Shown: positions 26,210 to 34,990 of the stretch, in pieces
Layout of the letters: the number at the start of each line of letters is the position of its first letter
How positions within the stretch are numbered: the first letter of the stretch is position 1
Source: Cohnella silvisoli
GTDB taxonomy: Bacteria; Bacillota; Bacilli; Paenibacillales; Paenibacillaceae
Reading direction: 5' to 3'
NCBI RefSeq assembly: GCF_021190915.1
Contig: NZ_JAIOAP010000014.1
Coordinates: forward strand, 1-64,000
DNA: 64,000 nt
Program-made: the position numbers and the translations under genes
The notes under the pieces: model-generated
Database searches by the model: none
Seen by the model: only the letters and a program-made list of their open reading frames with translations
What the model was told of the DNA's origin: nothing

Positions 26210-27076
26210 TTACCCGTTGCGCTTATGCGTGGAACTATGCCAGTAAAGAGCCCGCTGCTCGGCGATACGAACAAGCGTGGTGAGAACGATGCCCATAACG
26301 GCCAGCATCAGAATAGCCGCGAACATCCGCTCCATCTGCATATAATTGCTGAACATCATGATGAGGTTGCCAAGCCCTTTATCCGAGCCGCTCCATTCGG
26401 CAACGACTGCTCCGATGACACTGAGACTAATACAGGTTTTGGCAGCGGAAAATAGAAAGGGGAGACTGTTCGGAAACCTGAGCTTCAGGAAAATTTCCAG
26501 CTTATTCGCGTGAAGCGAGCGCATATATTCGTAATTGTTCTGATCGATTGAACGGAAGCCCGTAATGGAATTGACCAACATCGGGAAAAAAGTAATGATC
26601 GCCGCGATAATGATTTTCGGCAACGGGCCAAATCCGAACCAGATAATGAGGAGGGGAGCAATTGCGACGATCGGCGTTACGTTCGCGAGAACGGCTATCG
26701 GCAGCAATGTCCGTTCCAGAAACCGGGAATGGGACATCAGCACGCCGCCGATCAAAGCGACGGTCGTTCCGACGGCAAATCCAATAATCGCCTCGTACAG
26801 CGTAATTCCTGCGTGTTCTAGATAAAACCCAAAGTCCGAGAACACGGCTTTCAGAATGCTGGAAGGCGCCGGAAGGGTAAGGGCGTTGACATGGAATATC
26901 CGAACGACAAGCTCCCATGTGCCGAATAAACAAATGAAAGCGAGAGCGGGATGAATGTAATGGCTCCAGTAACCGTCGCTATTGAACATTGCCCTTAATT
27001 TCATTGGGGCTTTCTTCTCAAGGACAGGTGCTGGCGTTGCCAGCCTGCTATCGATTGCATTTTCCGTTGTGGACAT
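26210..27076 (-). CDS. ABC importer permease (SsuC/TauC-like)
   Basis: The 288-residue membrane protein has six predicted helices and the EAA-type loop (YEYMRSLHANKLEIFLKLRF PNSLPFLFSAAK) that docks on the ATPase. It belongs to the binding-protein-dependent permeases of the SsuC/TauC/RibX group. I start it at the ATG at 27076, preceded by GGTGGGAGC and one base after the ATPase stop, not at the longer frame inside the ATPase gene. It forms an importer with the flanking ATPase and lipoprotein. Confidence 0.85.
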   Translation of the reverse strand: MSTTENAIDSRLATPAPVLEKKAPMKLRAMFNSDGYWSHYIHPALAFICLFGTWELVVRIFHVNALTLPAPSSILKAVFSDFGFYLEHAGITLYEAIIGFAVGTTVALIGGVLMSHSRFLERTLLPIAVLANVTPIVAIAPLLIIWFGFGPLPKIIIAAIITFFPMLVNSITGFRSIDQNNYEYMRSLHANKLEIFLKLRFPNSLPFLFSAAKTCISLSVIGAVVAEWSGSDKGLGNLIMMFSNYMQMERMFAAILMLAVMGIVLTTLVRIAEQRALYWHSSTHKRNG

Positions 27077-27077
27077 T

Positions 27078-27857
27078 TCAGTGCTCCCACCTTTCTCGCA
27101 ACAATCCTTTGATATGGTGCACATACCGCTGATACTCGCTCGTCTCTTCTAATTCATGCGAACGCGGTCTCGGCAAATCAATGTCGACGATTTCGGAAAT
27201 TCGGCCCGGCCGGTTCGACATCACCACGATCTTGTCAGAGAGGAACACCGCCTCCCGAATACTGTGAGTGACGAAGATTACCGTTTTCTTATGCGACTCC
27301 CAAATATCCATCAGCTGGTACCGAATCATTTCGCGGGTAATTTCATCCAATGCGGAGAACGGCTCATCCATCAATAGAATAGGAGCGCCTGAAGCGAAAG
27401 CTCTGACAATACCGACCCGTTGCTGCATGCCCCCCGAAAGCTCTTTCGGATAAGCATTAAGAAACTCCCCCAGCCCCACGGACCTCAATAGCTCTTTCGC
27501 CTCTTCACTTTGCTCGGGCGTTTGTCGCCCGCCTTTGCGGTTGACCTCGAACGGAAGCTGCATATTCTCGATAATGGTCCGCCATGGGAATAACGCAGGC
27601 GATTGCGGTACGAATCCAAATCGTTTATCCGATTGCGCTTCAATAGGAGTGACTCCATCGACCAGCACTTCGCCATCGTCCGCCGTTTCCAGCCCCCCGA
27701 TAATTCGCAGCAACGTCGATTTGCCGCAGCCGCTCGGGCCGATCAAGCTGACAAAGGTGCCCTGCTCCATCTCGATGGCTACGTCCCTCAGTGCCTCCGT
27801 TACTTGACCCCGACGTTGAAACTTCTTAGAAATTCGATTAACCGCGATGTAGGTCAA
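27078..27857 (-). CDS. ABC importer ATPase (SsuB/TauB-like)
   Basis: The 259-residue ATPase has Walker A (LIGPSGCGKSTLLRIIGGLE), the Q-loop FVPQSPALFPW, the signature ELSGGMQQRVGIVRAFA, Walker B (PILLMDEPFSALDE) and the H-loop (VIFVTHSIREAVFLSD). It drives the NMT1/THI5-type importer encoded immediately downstream. A TTG start at 27857 follows GGTGATCT. It is the first gene of the ten-gene operon. Confidence 0.9.
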   Translation of the reverse strand: MTYIAVNRISKKFQRRGQVTEALRDVAIEMEQGTFVSLIGPSGCGKSTLLRIIGGLETADDGEVLVDGVTPIEAQSDKRFGFVPQSPALFPWRTIIENMQLPFEVNRKGGRQTPEQSEEAKELLRSVGLGEFLNAYPKELSGGMQQRVGIVRAFASGAPILLMDEPFSALDEITREMIRYQLMDIWESHKKTVIFVTHSIREAVFLSDKIVVMSNRPGRISEIVDIDLPRPRSHELEETSEYQRYVHHIKGLLRERWEH

Positions 27858-28170
27858 TGTGAGATCACCACTCTGATTGAATTTTTTGCAGCTGCAAATT
27901 TATGGTTTAATTAAAAAATTAATAATTTTATTTTTCAGTTAAACTTCTTGTTAACTAAATTATCACACATGACTATGCGTGTCAATAATAATTACATAAT
28001 GATAATTCATACGGGAAAACGCGGCTTTAACCCAATTTAATGTCATGTATATGATAGTTATAACGCAGAATTTATGGGTTTAGACTGTCAGTAGGAACAT
28101 ATAAGATAATTTTATGTAATAAAATATTACGTAATCTTTCACATAGGCCTTCCCCGAACTAATCATTTGA
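27858..28170 (-). promoter_or_regulatory. operon promoter region with AGTTAA/TTAACT repeat
   Basis: This AT-rich stretch has no gene. AGTTAA (27937-27942) and TTAACT (27951-27956) form an inverted repeat with an 8-base spacer, a candidate operator for the TetR-flavodoxin regulator. The -10 box cannot be fixed with confidence. Confidence 0.4.
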
Positions 28171-28173
28171 CAG

Positions 28174-28520
28174 GTGATATCACGTGGCCAATTCGGCCCT
28201 CTTCCCCTGCTCATAGTCGCTTTTTCCGACTATAGTGAGGTGCTTCGGCCATCTTCCCTGCTTATAGTCGCTTTTTCCGACTATGGCGAGGTTCTGCAGC
28301 CCGCTTCCCTGCTCATAGTCGCTTTTTCCGACTATCGTGAGCTGCTTCAGCCATCTTCCCTGCTTATAGTCGCTTTTTCCGACTATGGCGAGGTGCTTCC
28401 AGCCATCTTCGCTGTTGAGTATTAGGACATGGAAACTTATGCCTTCTGAACGCACAAAAAAAGCAGGCGAAAGAATTCGCCTACTTCGAGTAATAAAGAG
28501 TTTTAATGCCACAGAGAATT
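28174..28520 (+). pseudogene. XRE regulator relic split by tandem repeats
   Basis: The sequence GTGATATCAC followed by a GTG-GCC start (28174-28189) matches the region around the start of the intact XRE gene at 45665 (GTGATATCAC-ATG-GCC). After about 265 bp of 51-bp repeats, homology resumes at 28455 with codons for KKAGERIRLLRVIKSF, matching KKVGERIRLLRITKGF of the intact gene. It then ends at a stop. The relic shows that the repeats sit inside an old XRE gene just after its third codon. Confidence 0.6.
28201..28406. repeat. four tandem 51-bp repeats, each with a hairpin
   Basis: Units begin at 28201, 28253, 28304 and 28355 and are 51 or 52 bp long. Each has the hairpin arms ATAGTCG and CGACTAT around a 7-base loop (CTTTTTC), followed by GAGGTGCTTCAGCCAT-like sequence. 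Both strands are open in one frame over most of the array (17 codons per unit; LLIVAFSDYGEVL on plus, LTIVGKSDYEQG on minus), but no start site or domain supports translation. Confidence 0.8.
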
Positions 28521-28582
28521 AGAAAGGCAATTGTTCAATGGCCGCCATTACCGCGGATACTGCCGCTTAATCTACCACAAGG

Positions 28583-31231
28583 TCAATTCAGAAAAACTTC
28601 AATCTCGACAATTCCGCTATACGCACCGCTTTGATTTGTAAATACGACTCGCAGTTTAGAGGAGTTGACGGCATCAAAATTCACCGTATTCAAAGCGGCT
28701 GCAGGGGTAGCAGGGTTTTGGGTTTGATTCGTTACGTTAACCCAGCCAGTTCCGTTCCAATATTGGATCACATAGCTTGCCGGAGGCTTCACGCCACCGC
28801 CGTCATTAAACACGTATAGTTTCACCTGGTTAAAAGTTTGGACCGACCCAAAATCAACAGCCAACCAGTCGGTTGAATTCCCACCGTAATTGGTCCAACG
28901 ATCGCGCGGACTCTCATTGTAGGAGAAAATACCATTCACCGTACTCCATACGCTGTCGCAGCCGCACGTAAAGGATGCTGAAACATTCGGATATCCCGTC
29001 CCAATCGGATTTAGAGCAAGATTTACTGGGGGACCAGCCACCGTAACAGTCACCGTATACGCCTGCATCGTTCCATTTTCTGCCGTCACCGTATATATTT
29101 TCGTTGTCTCGAAGTTTTGTGGTTCACCCGTGTTTGGCGAGATGCTTTTTCCCGTGTACGCGATGGTCGGCACAAGCGACGTCAGATTCGTTCCGTAAGG
29201 CACGGTCAGGGCGATCGTTTTGTTCGTAACGTTAATGGCTCCTGTGACACTCAAACCTGCGAAGTTAAACGAAGTAATCTCCTTAGCTTCTGACAACTCA
29301 CGAACGACCGTAAACAAATAGCTCTGCGAAATCCCCTCATTCATATCTAATAAAGTGACTACGATATCATTCATACCGCCAGTCAGCGGAACATTGAATT
29401 GCACGCCGGGTGAAGGACTCGGCTCAAGGCTATGCACGTTGGAACCCTCACCAATAACCTCTACGTCTATTTGAATATTGCTGAATTCTGTACCAAAGGT
29501 CATCGGTAAAGACCCGACGTTGCTTAATACCGGACTCAGCGTGTAATGGGTTTGGGCGGGATCAAACTCTTCTAATCCTGTAACTGCAGCCTCTGACGAA
29601 CTCACCAAATTCGGCTGTCTAAATACATTCACCGTATAAGTCTTCGTCGAGCCGTTCTCGGCGATCACGGTGACCGGTATCGACTTCGTACTTCCTGCGC
29701 TTCCGAGTTGTACACTTACAGATCCGCTGGATAAGGATTGACTATTAATCATAACCGTAGCTTTACCGGTATCCGCAACATTCGGCGTTAGCTTTAACTG
29801 AGATACCGTATTAGGTACACTAGCCGAATAGGATACGATTGCCGGGCTCATTGTCGGTTCGACTAACACAGGAACTACTGCGCCCAATGAATCAACGTAA
29901 GTAAGTAGCAACCCAGCCAAATCCGCATTCTGAGACAACACCGGACTCGGTGATGGCGATGGTGATGGTGATGGTGATGGTGATGGCGAAGGCGTTGGCG
30001 AAACACTCGCCAGCGCAGTTTCTTCCTCGCGTTGCTTCTTCTCCGTCTCGAACCGGTTTTTCTCGGCTGGCGCCAACTGCGCCTCGTACTCCTCCCGGGC
30101 TGCGCGCTGCTTCTCTTCCGCAGCTTTGCGATTCGCTTCCTCCTTGGCTTTGCGTTCTTCCTCGAGCTTATTCAACAGAGACTCGTTTGCCTTCCGATCC
30201 GCCGCTTCCTTCTTCTTGCGCTCATCGGCTTGATTGGTAGCGGCATCGTCCTTAAGGCGCTGCTTCTCTTTCAGCCGCTGCTCCTCTTCGGTCAGTACAA
30301 GGGTGTTTTTGGTCAGGTCTACGACTATGCCGGATTGACTCTTCACCTCGGCTATAATCTGATCCAATCTCTCTTGCGTCAGCAATCCGCTCTTCAATGC
30401 CTGATTCGCAATGCTTCCCAGCAGATTTTCCGTATTCGACTTGAAACGATCAAGATCCTTAGGAGACATGCCGATCTCCGCGGGAATACCTTCTTTTTCG
30501 TATCGTGCCACGTATTGTTCATTCTCCAGAGTGATTGCCGCAGCATTCTCTAGGATAGCCTGGATGATAGTCGCATCGCTCTGGTTCATCAATTGCTCAA
30601 GGTCAACGGGAGCAATCGTAATTTCCGAGGCTCCTTGGTCGTCATCCGTGAATAAGGCACCCTGGGTTGGATGAACATTCTGGGATGCTGCACTGCCGGA
30701 ATCGGTTGAAGAAGCTGTAACAACCCCAGCCGCAACCGATAAACGGGTCGCTCCCGTCTCCGGATTTACGGAAACGAGCAAATGCGTCCCCCTTACGCCC
30801 ATGACCGCCGTCGGCGTTTCCAAAGTGAACTCATCATCCTTGCTCGTTATTGACTTGACGTCCACCCAGGCGGAGCCATTAAACATGCTGACTTTCGTAC
30901 TCGTCCCCTTGTTATTGCTCAGCTTGGAGAACGTGAGCGTCGTATTGTCCGTTACAGTTATCTTATCGTCCTCGGATGAACCGTTGGCGAATTGAAGAAC
31001 CGCAGAGCTGCCTGCACCTGTCTTCAACACATCGCCTTCATTCAGACTCATCTTGACGAATGCCGTAAACTCTTTGGAGCCCCCGGCTTTCTTCACTTTA
31101 AGGGTCCCTTTCAATTCCTTGATTACGGCGACACGAGAAGAAGCCGCTGATGCATCCTTAGCAAATACGCCAAGAAACGGCAACGCGGCCATTAGCATTA
31201 GAACAGTATGTATGATTGCTTTGCGAATCAT
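28583..31231 (-). CDS. secreted FecR-domain protein with cadherin-like and discoidin domains
   Basis: This is an 882-residue exported protein. A signal peptide (MIRKAIIHTVLMLMAALPFL...ASA) is followed by a FecR domain (about 35-170, TAVMGVRGTHLLVSV), then a Lys/Glu/Ala-rich helix of about 90 residues, a Pro-Ser linker, two or three cadherin-like beta-sandwich repeats (TKTYTVNVFR, MQAYTVTVTV), and a C-terminal F5/8 type C (discoidin) domain (about 740-882, WTNYGGNSTDWLAVDFGSVQ) that would bind sugar or surface polymer. There is no cell-wall anchor. The start overlaps the stop of a LuxR-type gene (ATGA), so both are co-expressed. Confidence 0.8.
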   Translation of the reverse strand: MIRKAIIHTVLMLMAALPFLGVFAKDASAASSRVAVIKELKGTLKVKKAGGSKEFTAFVKMSLNEGDVLKTGAGSSAVLQFANGSSEDDKITVTDNTTLTFSKLSNNKGTSTKVSMFNGSAWVDVKSITSKDDEFTLETPTAVMGVRGTHLLVSVNPETGATRLSVAAGVVTASSTDSGSAASQNVHPTQGALFTDDDQGASEITIAPVDLEQLMNQSDATIIQAILENAAAITLENEQYVARYEKEGIPAEIGMSPKDLDRFKSNTENLLGSIANQALKSGLLTQERLDQIIAEVKSQSGIVVDLTKNTLVLTEEEQRLKEKQRLKDDAATNQADERKKKEAADRKANESLLNKLEEERKAKEEANRKAAEEKQRAAREEYEAQLAPAEKNRFETEKKQREEETALASVSPTPSPSPSPSPSPSPSPSPVLSQNADLAGLLLTYVDSLGAVVPVLVEPTMSPAIVSYSASVPNTVSQLKLTPNVADTGKATVMINSQSLSSGSVSVQLGSAGSTKSIPVTVIAENGSTKTYTVNVFRQPNLVSSSEAAVTGLEEFDPAQTHYTLSPVLSNVGSLPMTFGTEFSNIQIDVEVIGEGSNVHSLEPSPSPGVQFNVPLTGGMNDIVVTLLDMNEGISQSYLFTVVRELSEAKEITSFNFAGLSVTGAINVTNKTIALTVPYGTNLTSLVPTIAYTGKSISPNTGEPQNFETTKIYTVTAENGTMQAYTVTVTVAGPPVNLALNPIGTGYPNVSASFTCGCDSVWSTVNGIFSYNESPRDRWTNYGGNSTDWLAVDFGSVQTFNQVKLYVFNDGGGVKPPASYVIQYWNGTGWVNVTNQTQNPATPAAALNTVNFDAVNSSKLRVVFTNQSGAYSGIVEIEVFLN

Positions 31232-31539
31232 ATATTCCCTCCATATGCGAAACTTCTGGAAAGTACATAGCTGAATAGCAGAGAAAGCAATTTCCGCATC
31301 GATTTTACGCCAAGCTTGTTCATAACGTTTGCAATATGATTTTTAACCGTTTTTTCAGTGATCGCGCACTGTTCAGCAATTTCGCGATTGGAAAAGCCAT
31401 ATACAGCGATCAGAATCAGAATTTCCGACTCCCGCAGCGTAATTTGATAACGGCTTGAAAAACTGCTCATTGCGGGATCCATGCTCTCCATCAGAAGATC
31501 ATTCAAGCGCTTGTAATCTGCAGCTACTGTCAGGTTCAT
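31228..31539 (-). CDS. solo LuxR-type HTH regulator
   Basis: The 103-residue protein consists only of a LuxR/NarL helix-turn-helix (residues about 33-95: ITLRESEILILIAVYGFSNR, then EIAEQCAITEKTVKNHIANV) with a 30-residue N-terminal lead and no receiver or ligand domain. It resembles GerE-type stand-alone regulators. Its stop overlaps the FecR protein start. It is divergent from the two-component pair at 31728-33580. Confidence 0.8.
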   Translation of the reverse strand: MNLTVAADYKRLNDLLMESMDPAMSSFSSRYQITLRESEILILIAVYGFSNREIAEQCAITEKTVKNHIANVMNKLGVKSMRKLLSLLFSYVLSRSFAYGGNI

Positions 31540-31727
31540 GAGTATCCCCGTTCTTCATTATTCGATCAAGTTAGTCTCATTATAAATGTATCCAATGACC
31601 TATCCTAGATGAAGAAATTCACTAGCAGAACAGTAATTCTGTCATTTTTCGACACTATTTTCTAATTCATATGACTTAAGTCACTTATGTGATAGAGTAG
31701 ATTATAAATAGCATGCGAGGACATCAT

Positions 31728-32888
31728 ATGGATGCACAAATAAATAGAAAAATGACTCTCATCTTAACCATAATCGTTATAGGAGCAACGGTCATCTTAT
31801 TGATGCATACGGCGAAGTTTTCTATTGGCCTCTTGTTGCTATCTTGCTTTTATATCACTGTCGTCCTCGTTCGAGATTACATCATGAAGGTCGATCTGCG
31901 CCGGATGACTGGCATCCGATTTTTGCTCTTGCAACTCCTATTGGCTTTGGTCATATCGGTGTGGTCGGAAAGTTTTATTGCACAAATCTATCTCTTAATT
32001 CTCATTGGAGAATTTACCTTTCATCATTCCAGAATCCATTCTTTAATTTTTACGATCATGACCTATGCTTGCATATTCCTGGGCGTGCTGGTCTATCGCC
32101 ATTTTCCGCCTTTTGATCAAATCTATTTTCTTATTCCTCGAGTTATCGACTACTTTGCCATTTTCGGGATGAGTCTTCTTGCCAAAATTGCCGTACAGCA
32201 AAAGAATGACTTAGCTCGAGACAATGAACAACTCCGCATGGCCTCGATAGAGCTTGAGCGCAAGGCCAAAATACAAGAACGGACCCGAATATCTCGTGAA
32301 ATTCATGATTCGGTTGGACATACGCTGACATCAGCGTTAACCGGGTTGCAAACGGCAGCGCACGCGATTAAGAAAAACCAGCACTCCCTTGCACAGGAAA
32401 TGATCGACAGAACGAAAGCGAATATTTTAACCGGTCTGAATGACGTACGAAGCTCCGTGCATTTGTTGCGTGAAAACATCCCTGATCACCAGTTCATACC
32501 CGAGCTTCTAAGGTTGATCGATGAAACCAAAAAACAAACCAGCGTGGAAATTGCATGCGAAATAGGCACAACGATACCTGAGCTGTCACCCAAGATCGAG
32601 CTGGCCATTTATCGCGCATTACAAGAAGGGATTACAAATGGGATCCGGCATGGTACCAGCACCTATTTCCACTTCTCGTTAACTTATCGTGCTAAGCACA
32701 TACGATTTATTTTATCCGATAATGGTAAATCGCCATCCCAAATTGATTATGGCTTTGGCCTGAATGCCATGAAAGAGCGAGTTGAGGAAGTTGGAGGGGT
32801 GTTATCCGTTTCAGCCAAAGGTTCTGCCAGCGGTGTAACACTGGAGATCACAATCCCTTTTTCAGAAGATAACGATCGAGCGGGGTGA
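31728..32888 (+). CDS. NarL-type sensor histidine kinase
   Basis: The 386-residue membrane kinase has five or six N-terminal transmembrane helices (residues about 10-155), a HisKA_3 dimerisation motif with the phospho-acceptor in REIHDSVGHTLTSALTGLQT, and an HATPase domain with FILSDNGKSPSQIDYGFGLN. The architecture is like LiaS/DesK. I start at the ATG at 31728, seven bases after CGAGGAC. It shares a 4-base overlap with the response regulator. The inducing signal is unknown. Confidence 0.85.
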   Translation: MDAQINRKMTLILTIIVIGATVILLMHTAKFSIGLLLLSCFYITVVLVRDYIMKVDLRRMTGIRFLLLQLLLALVISVWSESFIAQIYLLILIGEFTFHHSRIHSLIFTIMTYACIFLGVLVYRHFPPFDQIYFLIPRVIDYFAIFGMSLLAKIAVQQKNDLARDNEQLRMASIELERKAKIQERTRISREIHDSVGHTLTSALTGLQTAAHAIKKNQHSLAQEMIDRTKANILTGLNDVRSSVHLLRENIPDHQFIPELLRLIDETKKQTSVEIACEIGTTIPELSPKIELAIYRALQEGITNGIRHGTSTYFHFSLTYRAKHIRFILSDNGKSPSQIDYGFGLNAMKERVEEVGGVLSVSAKGSASGVTLEITIPFSEDNDRAG

Positions 32889-33580
32889 GCGAATTGCCTA
32901 AAACAACCATTCTTATCGCAGATGATCAACCCTTAATCCGTGACGGTTTAGCGGCCATTCTGAGCATGGAGGGACAATATAACGTAGTAGCAAAAACGGG
33001 CGATGGCTTGGCTACGATAACGCAAGTACAATTGCATCGTCCTCAACTTGTTCTGATGGACATCCATATGCCAAAGCTTAATGGCTTGGAAGCAACAAAA
33101 CAAATCAAAACGGAATTCCCTGAAACCAAGGTGCTGATTTTGTCTACTTTCGAGGACGAAGAATATATATTGGAAGCGATTCGTCATGGAGCTAGCGGCT
33201 TTTTGGTAAAAGGAGTTGAGACTGAAAAAATTCTATCTACGGTTCAGGACTGTATAGATGGGAGAATGAATTACCCCGTCAGCATCCAGTTGCGTCTTGC
33301 TCAGGCGCTCTATTCATCGGAACAACATGAACAACGATCGTCGAAAGAAAGTATCACACCCTCTCCCAATCAACAGCATGATGAAAGATTGAGAGGTTTG
33401 TCCATTCAGGAACGAAGCATTGTAAGGAAGCTGGAACAAGGGAAGTCTAATCAAACGATCGCTTCTGAATTGTTCTTAACAACGGGTACCGTTAAAAACT
33501 ATCTTAGCATCATATACAAAAAGCTAAACGTGTCCAGCCGATCGGAAGCCGTCGCTTACCTTCACGAACAAGACCATTGA
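32885..33580 (+). CDS. NarL/LiaR-type response regulator
   Basis: This is a 231-residue regulator. The receiver domain has the acidic pair DDQPLIRDG, the phospho-acceptor aspartate in LVLMDIHMPKLNG and the lysine in FLVKGV. A LuxR HTH follows (LSIQERSIVRKLEQGKSNQT, then TTGTVKNYLSIIYKKLNVSS). It uses a GTG start overlapping the kinase stop and is the cognate partner of that kinase. Targets may include the divergent LuxR-FecR genes (inference from adjacency). Confidence 0.9.
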   Translation: MSELPKTTILIADDQPLIRDGLAAILSMEGQYNVVAKTGDGLATITQVQLHRPQLVLMDIHMPKLNGLEATKQIKTEFPETKVLILSTFEDEEYILEAIRHGASGFLVKGVETEKILSTVQDCIDGRMNYPVSIQLRLAQALYSSEQHEQRSSKESITPSPNQQHDERLRGLSIQERSIVRKLEQGKSNQTIASELFLTTGTVKNYLSIIYKKLNVSSRSEAVAYLHEQDH

Positions 33581-33611
33581 TCCCTTCTGAATAAGAGGAA
33601 TCCTCATACCC

Positions 33612-34715
33612 CTAAGACAAGTGACTCACAATATTGCGCAATATCGCCAACCCAGCAACTTCAGTTTCCCGTGCTTCACCAAGCAGCTTAATGGCTTCGG
33701 CCTTAAATCGCGGATCCGTCGTATCTGCGCCATTCGGGAATGGGAATAACTCACGCAAATTAACCCATGTCCGATAACTTGACAGATAAACATCAGCCGC
33801 TTCCATCATGAGGCGCTGCAGAACAGTATCCTGAATCCCCATACAATGCGTAATAGCGGATTGCGTGAAGAACGGAACCAGATACTGCCGCGTAGATGTG
33901 ATCCATAAAAGGTTATAACTCGTGAAGAATTGGTGTGCCGATCCCGCCTCGAAAGCCGAAATCCAAGCATCAATCGCAGCAATTCCATTGTTACGGCCGT
34001 CGCCAGCTTGTCCCTCTCCATCAATATGGCGAATGGCAAGAGAGAGTGCATTCCTTAATGTTTTCCGATAACTTGCATCTTCTTCCTCAGTATATCGCGT
34101 AACGTGCAGATGCGGAGTCTCGCTTCTCTCTCTGAGCACCAACACAAACATTTCCGGGTCTATGGGGTTACCATTCAACGGACGTCGTCCAAAATCATCG
34201 TAAGACAGTTCCCCGCCATCCCGTGCATTGATATCGTGGATATTCAAAATTTTTCGCTTGTCATCATACCCATAAATGAGCCCGTGTTCATAGTTGTCAA
34301 GGTTCCATCCAATGACGGCGAACCCTCGCTGAATACTCTCGCGCACCATGAAAAGCGCCTTATCGACGGTGTCTTCTTCCCAGTCCCCGCCGTAAATGTT
34401 CGCCGCAAGAACCTCCATATCGAAACCGAGGTTGTTCAAAGCCGATCTGAGCAAACTCCCGTCTCCGATTACATCCATCGGCGCTACAGTCGTATCCGTG
34501 TTAATGGTAAACCCCTGTCCTGAATAGAACAAAACCTGAGGCAAACTGATAGGCTTGTTCGAATATTGCAAAGCACCATAAAGAGCGAGCGCGAACGAGT
34601 TGTAGCAATCATTCCAATTGAATCGTTGGCGTTCTAGCTGACCATTCCCGCTAGTATCCTCTGCGTTGCCGTTAAACAGATATTCGCCGACTAATCCATG
34701 CCGTAAGCTTTTCAA
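33612..34715 (-). CDS. BtrH-N/C39-like protein with a LamG-like N-terminal scrap
   Basis: The 367-residue protein reads GLVGEYLFNGNAEDTSGNGQ at its start, the opening strand of LamG/concanavalin-like domains. It then changes to WNDCYNSFALALYGALQYSN and a papain-like layout (Cys near residue 37, NYEHGLIYGYD, ILNIHD), as in butirosin BtrH N-terminal or C39-like proteins. The C-terminal 150 residues are helical. It has no signal peptide. It uses a TTG start after GAGGAGG. Family members act in peptide or aminoglycoside acyl transfer; the function here is unknown. It stands alone, convergent with the response regulator. Confidence 0.6.
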   Translation of the reverse strand: MKSLRHGLVGEYLFNGNAEDTSGNGQLERQRFNWNDCYNSFALALYGALQYSNKPISLPQVLFYSGQGFTINTDTTVAPMDVIGDGSLLRSALNNLGFDMEVLAANIYGGDWEEDTVDKALFMVRESIQRGFAVIGWNLDNYEHGLIYGYDDKRKILNIHDINARDGGELSYDDFGRRPLNGNPIDPEMFVLVLRERSETPHLHVTRYTEEEDASYRKTLRNALSLAIRHIDGEGQAGDGRNNGIAAIDAWISAFEAGSAHQFFTSYNLLWITSTRQYLVPFFTQSAITHCMGIQDTVLQRLMMEAADVYLSSYRTWVNLRELFPFPNGADTTDPRFKAEAIKLLGEARETEVAGLAILRNIVSHLS

Positions 34716-34947
34716 ACGAGTTCCTCCTCATTGTGTTTCCCGTAAGAGAGTAAAACGAGTGACTTATTTCTTTTTGATAGTTTGGAACCTTTATTCATAT
34801 GATACCAATATACTATATACTACTTACTTTGTAAGCGTTTCGTATATTATTGATCTATCGTTTTCTAACTGGAAGTTTGTATAAATGCTCAAAGAATTTT
34901 CCATTTATCCCCATCACACCATAATTCCATTTAGCCCCACAAAAACG
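34716..34947. other. gene-free AT-rich spacer with promoter-like sequence
   Basis: Sequence near 34795-34830 (minus strand) contains AGTATATAGTATA and could carry the promoter and an operator for the BtrH-like gene. Nothing else is recognisable. Confidence 0.35.
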
Positions 34948-34983
34948 AAGACCGCCGCGTTTCCAGCATCGCGGCGGTTCTTC
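34948..34983 (-). terminator. terminator of the SLH protein gene
   Basis: AAGACCGCCGCG and CGCGGCGGTTCTT form a GC-rich stem directly after the leftward gene; a U-rich run follows on the minus strand. Confidence 0.85.
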
Positions 34984-34990
34984 GATTCGA

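Noticed and set aside
28201-28406. CRISPR array
   Set aside because: Units are contiguous without unique spacers, only four copies, and no cas genes are nearby.
28174-28425. Open frame across the 51-bp repeats as a repeat protein gene, on either strand
   Set aside because: The frame is open only because the unit is a multiple of three and lacks stops. There is no ribosome site, and the flanks show an XRE relic.
29950-30010. Short GATGGT/GGTGAT repeats as a regulatory array
   Set aside because: They encode the Pro-Ser linker of the FecR-domain protein on the other strand.
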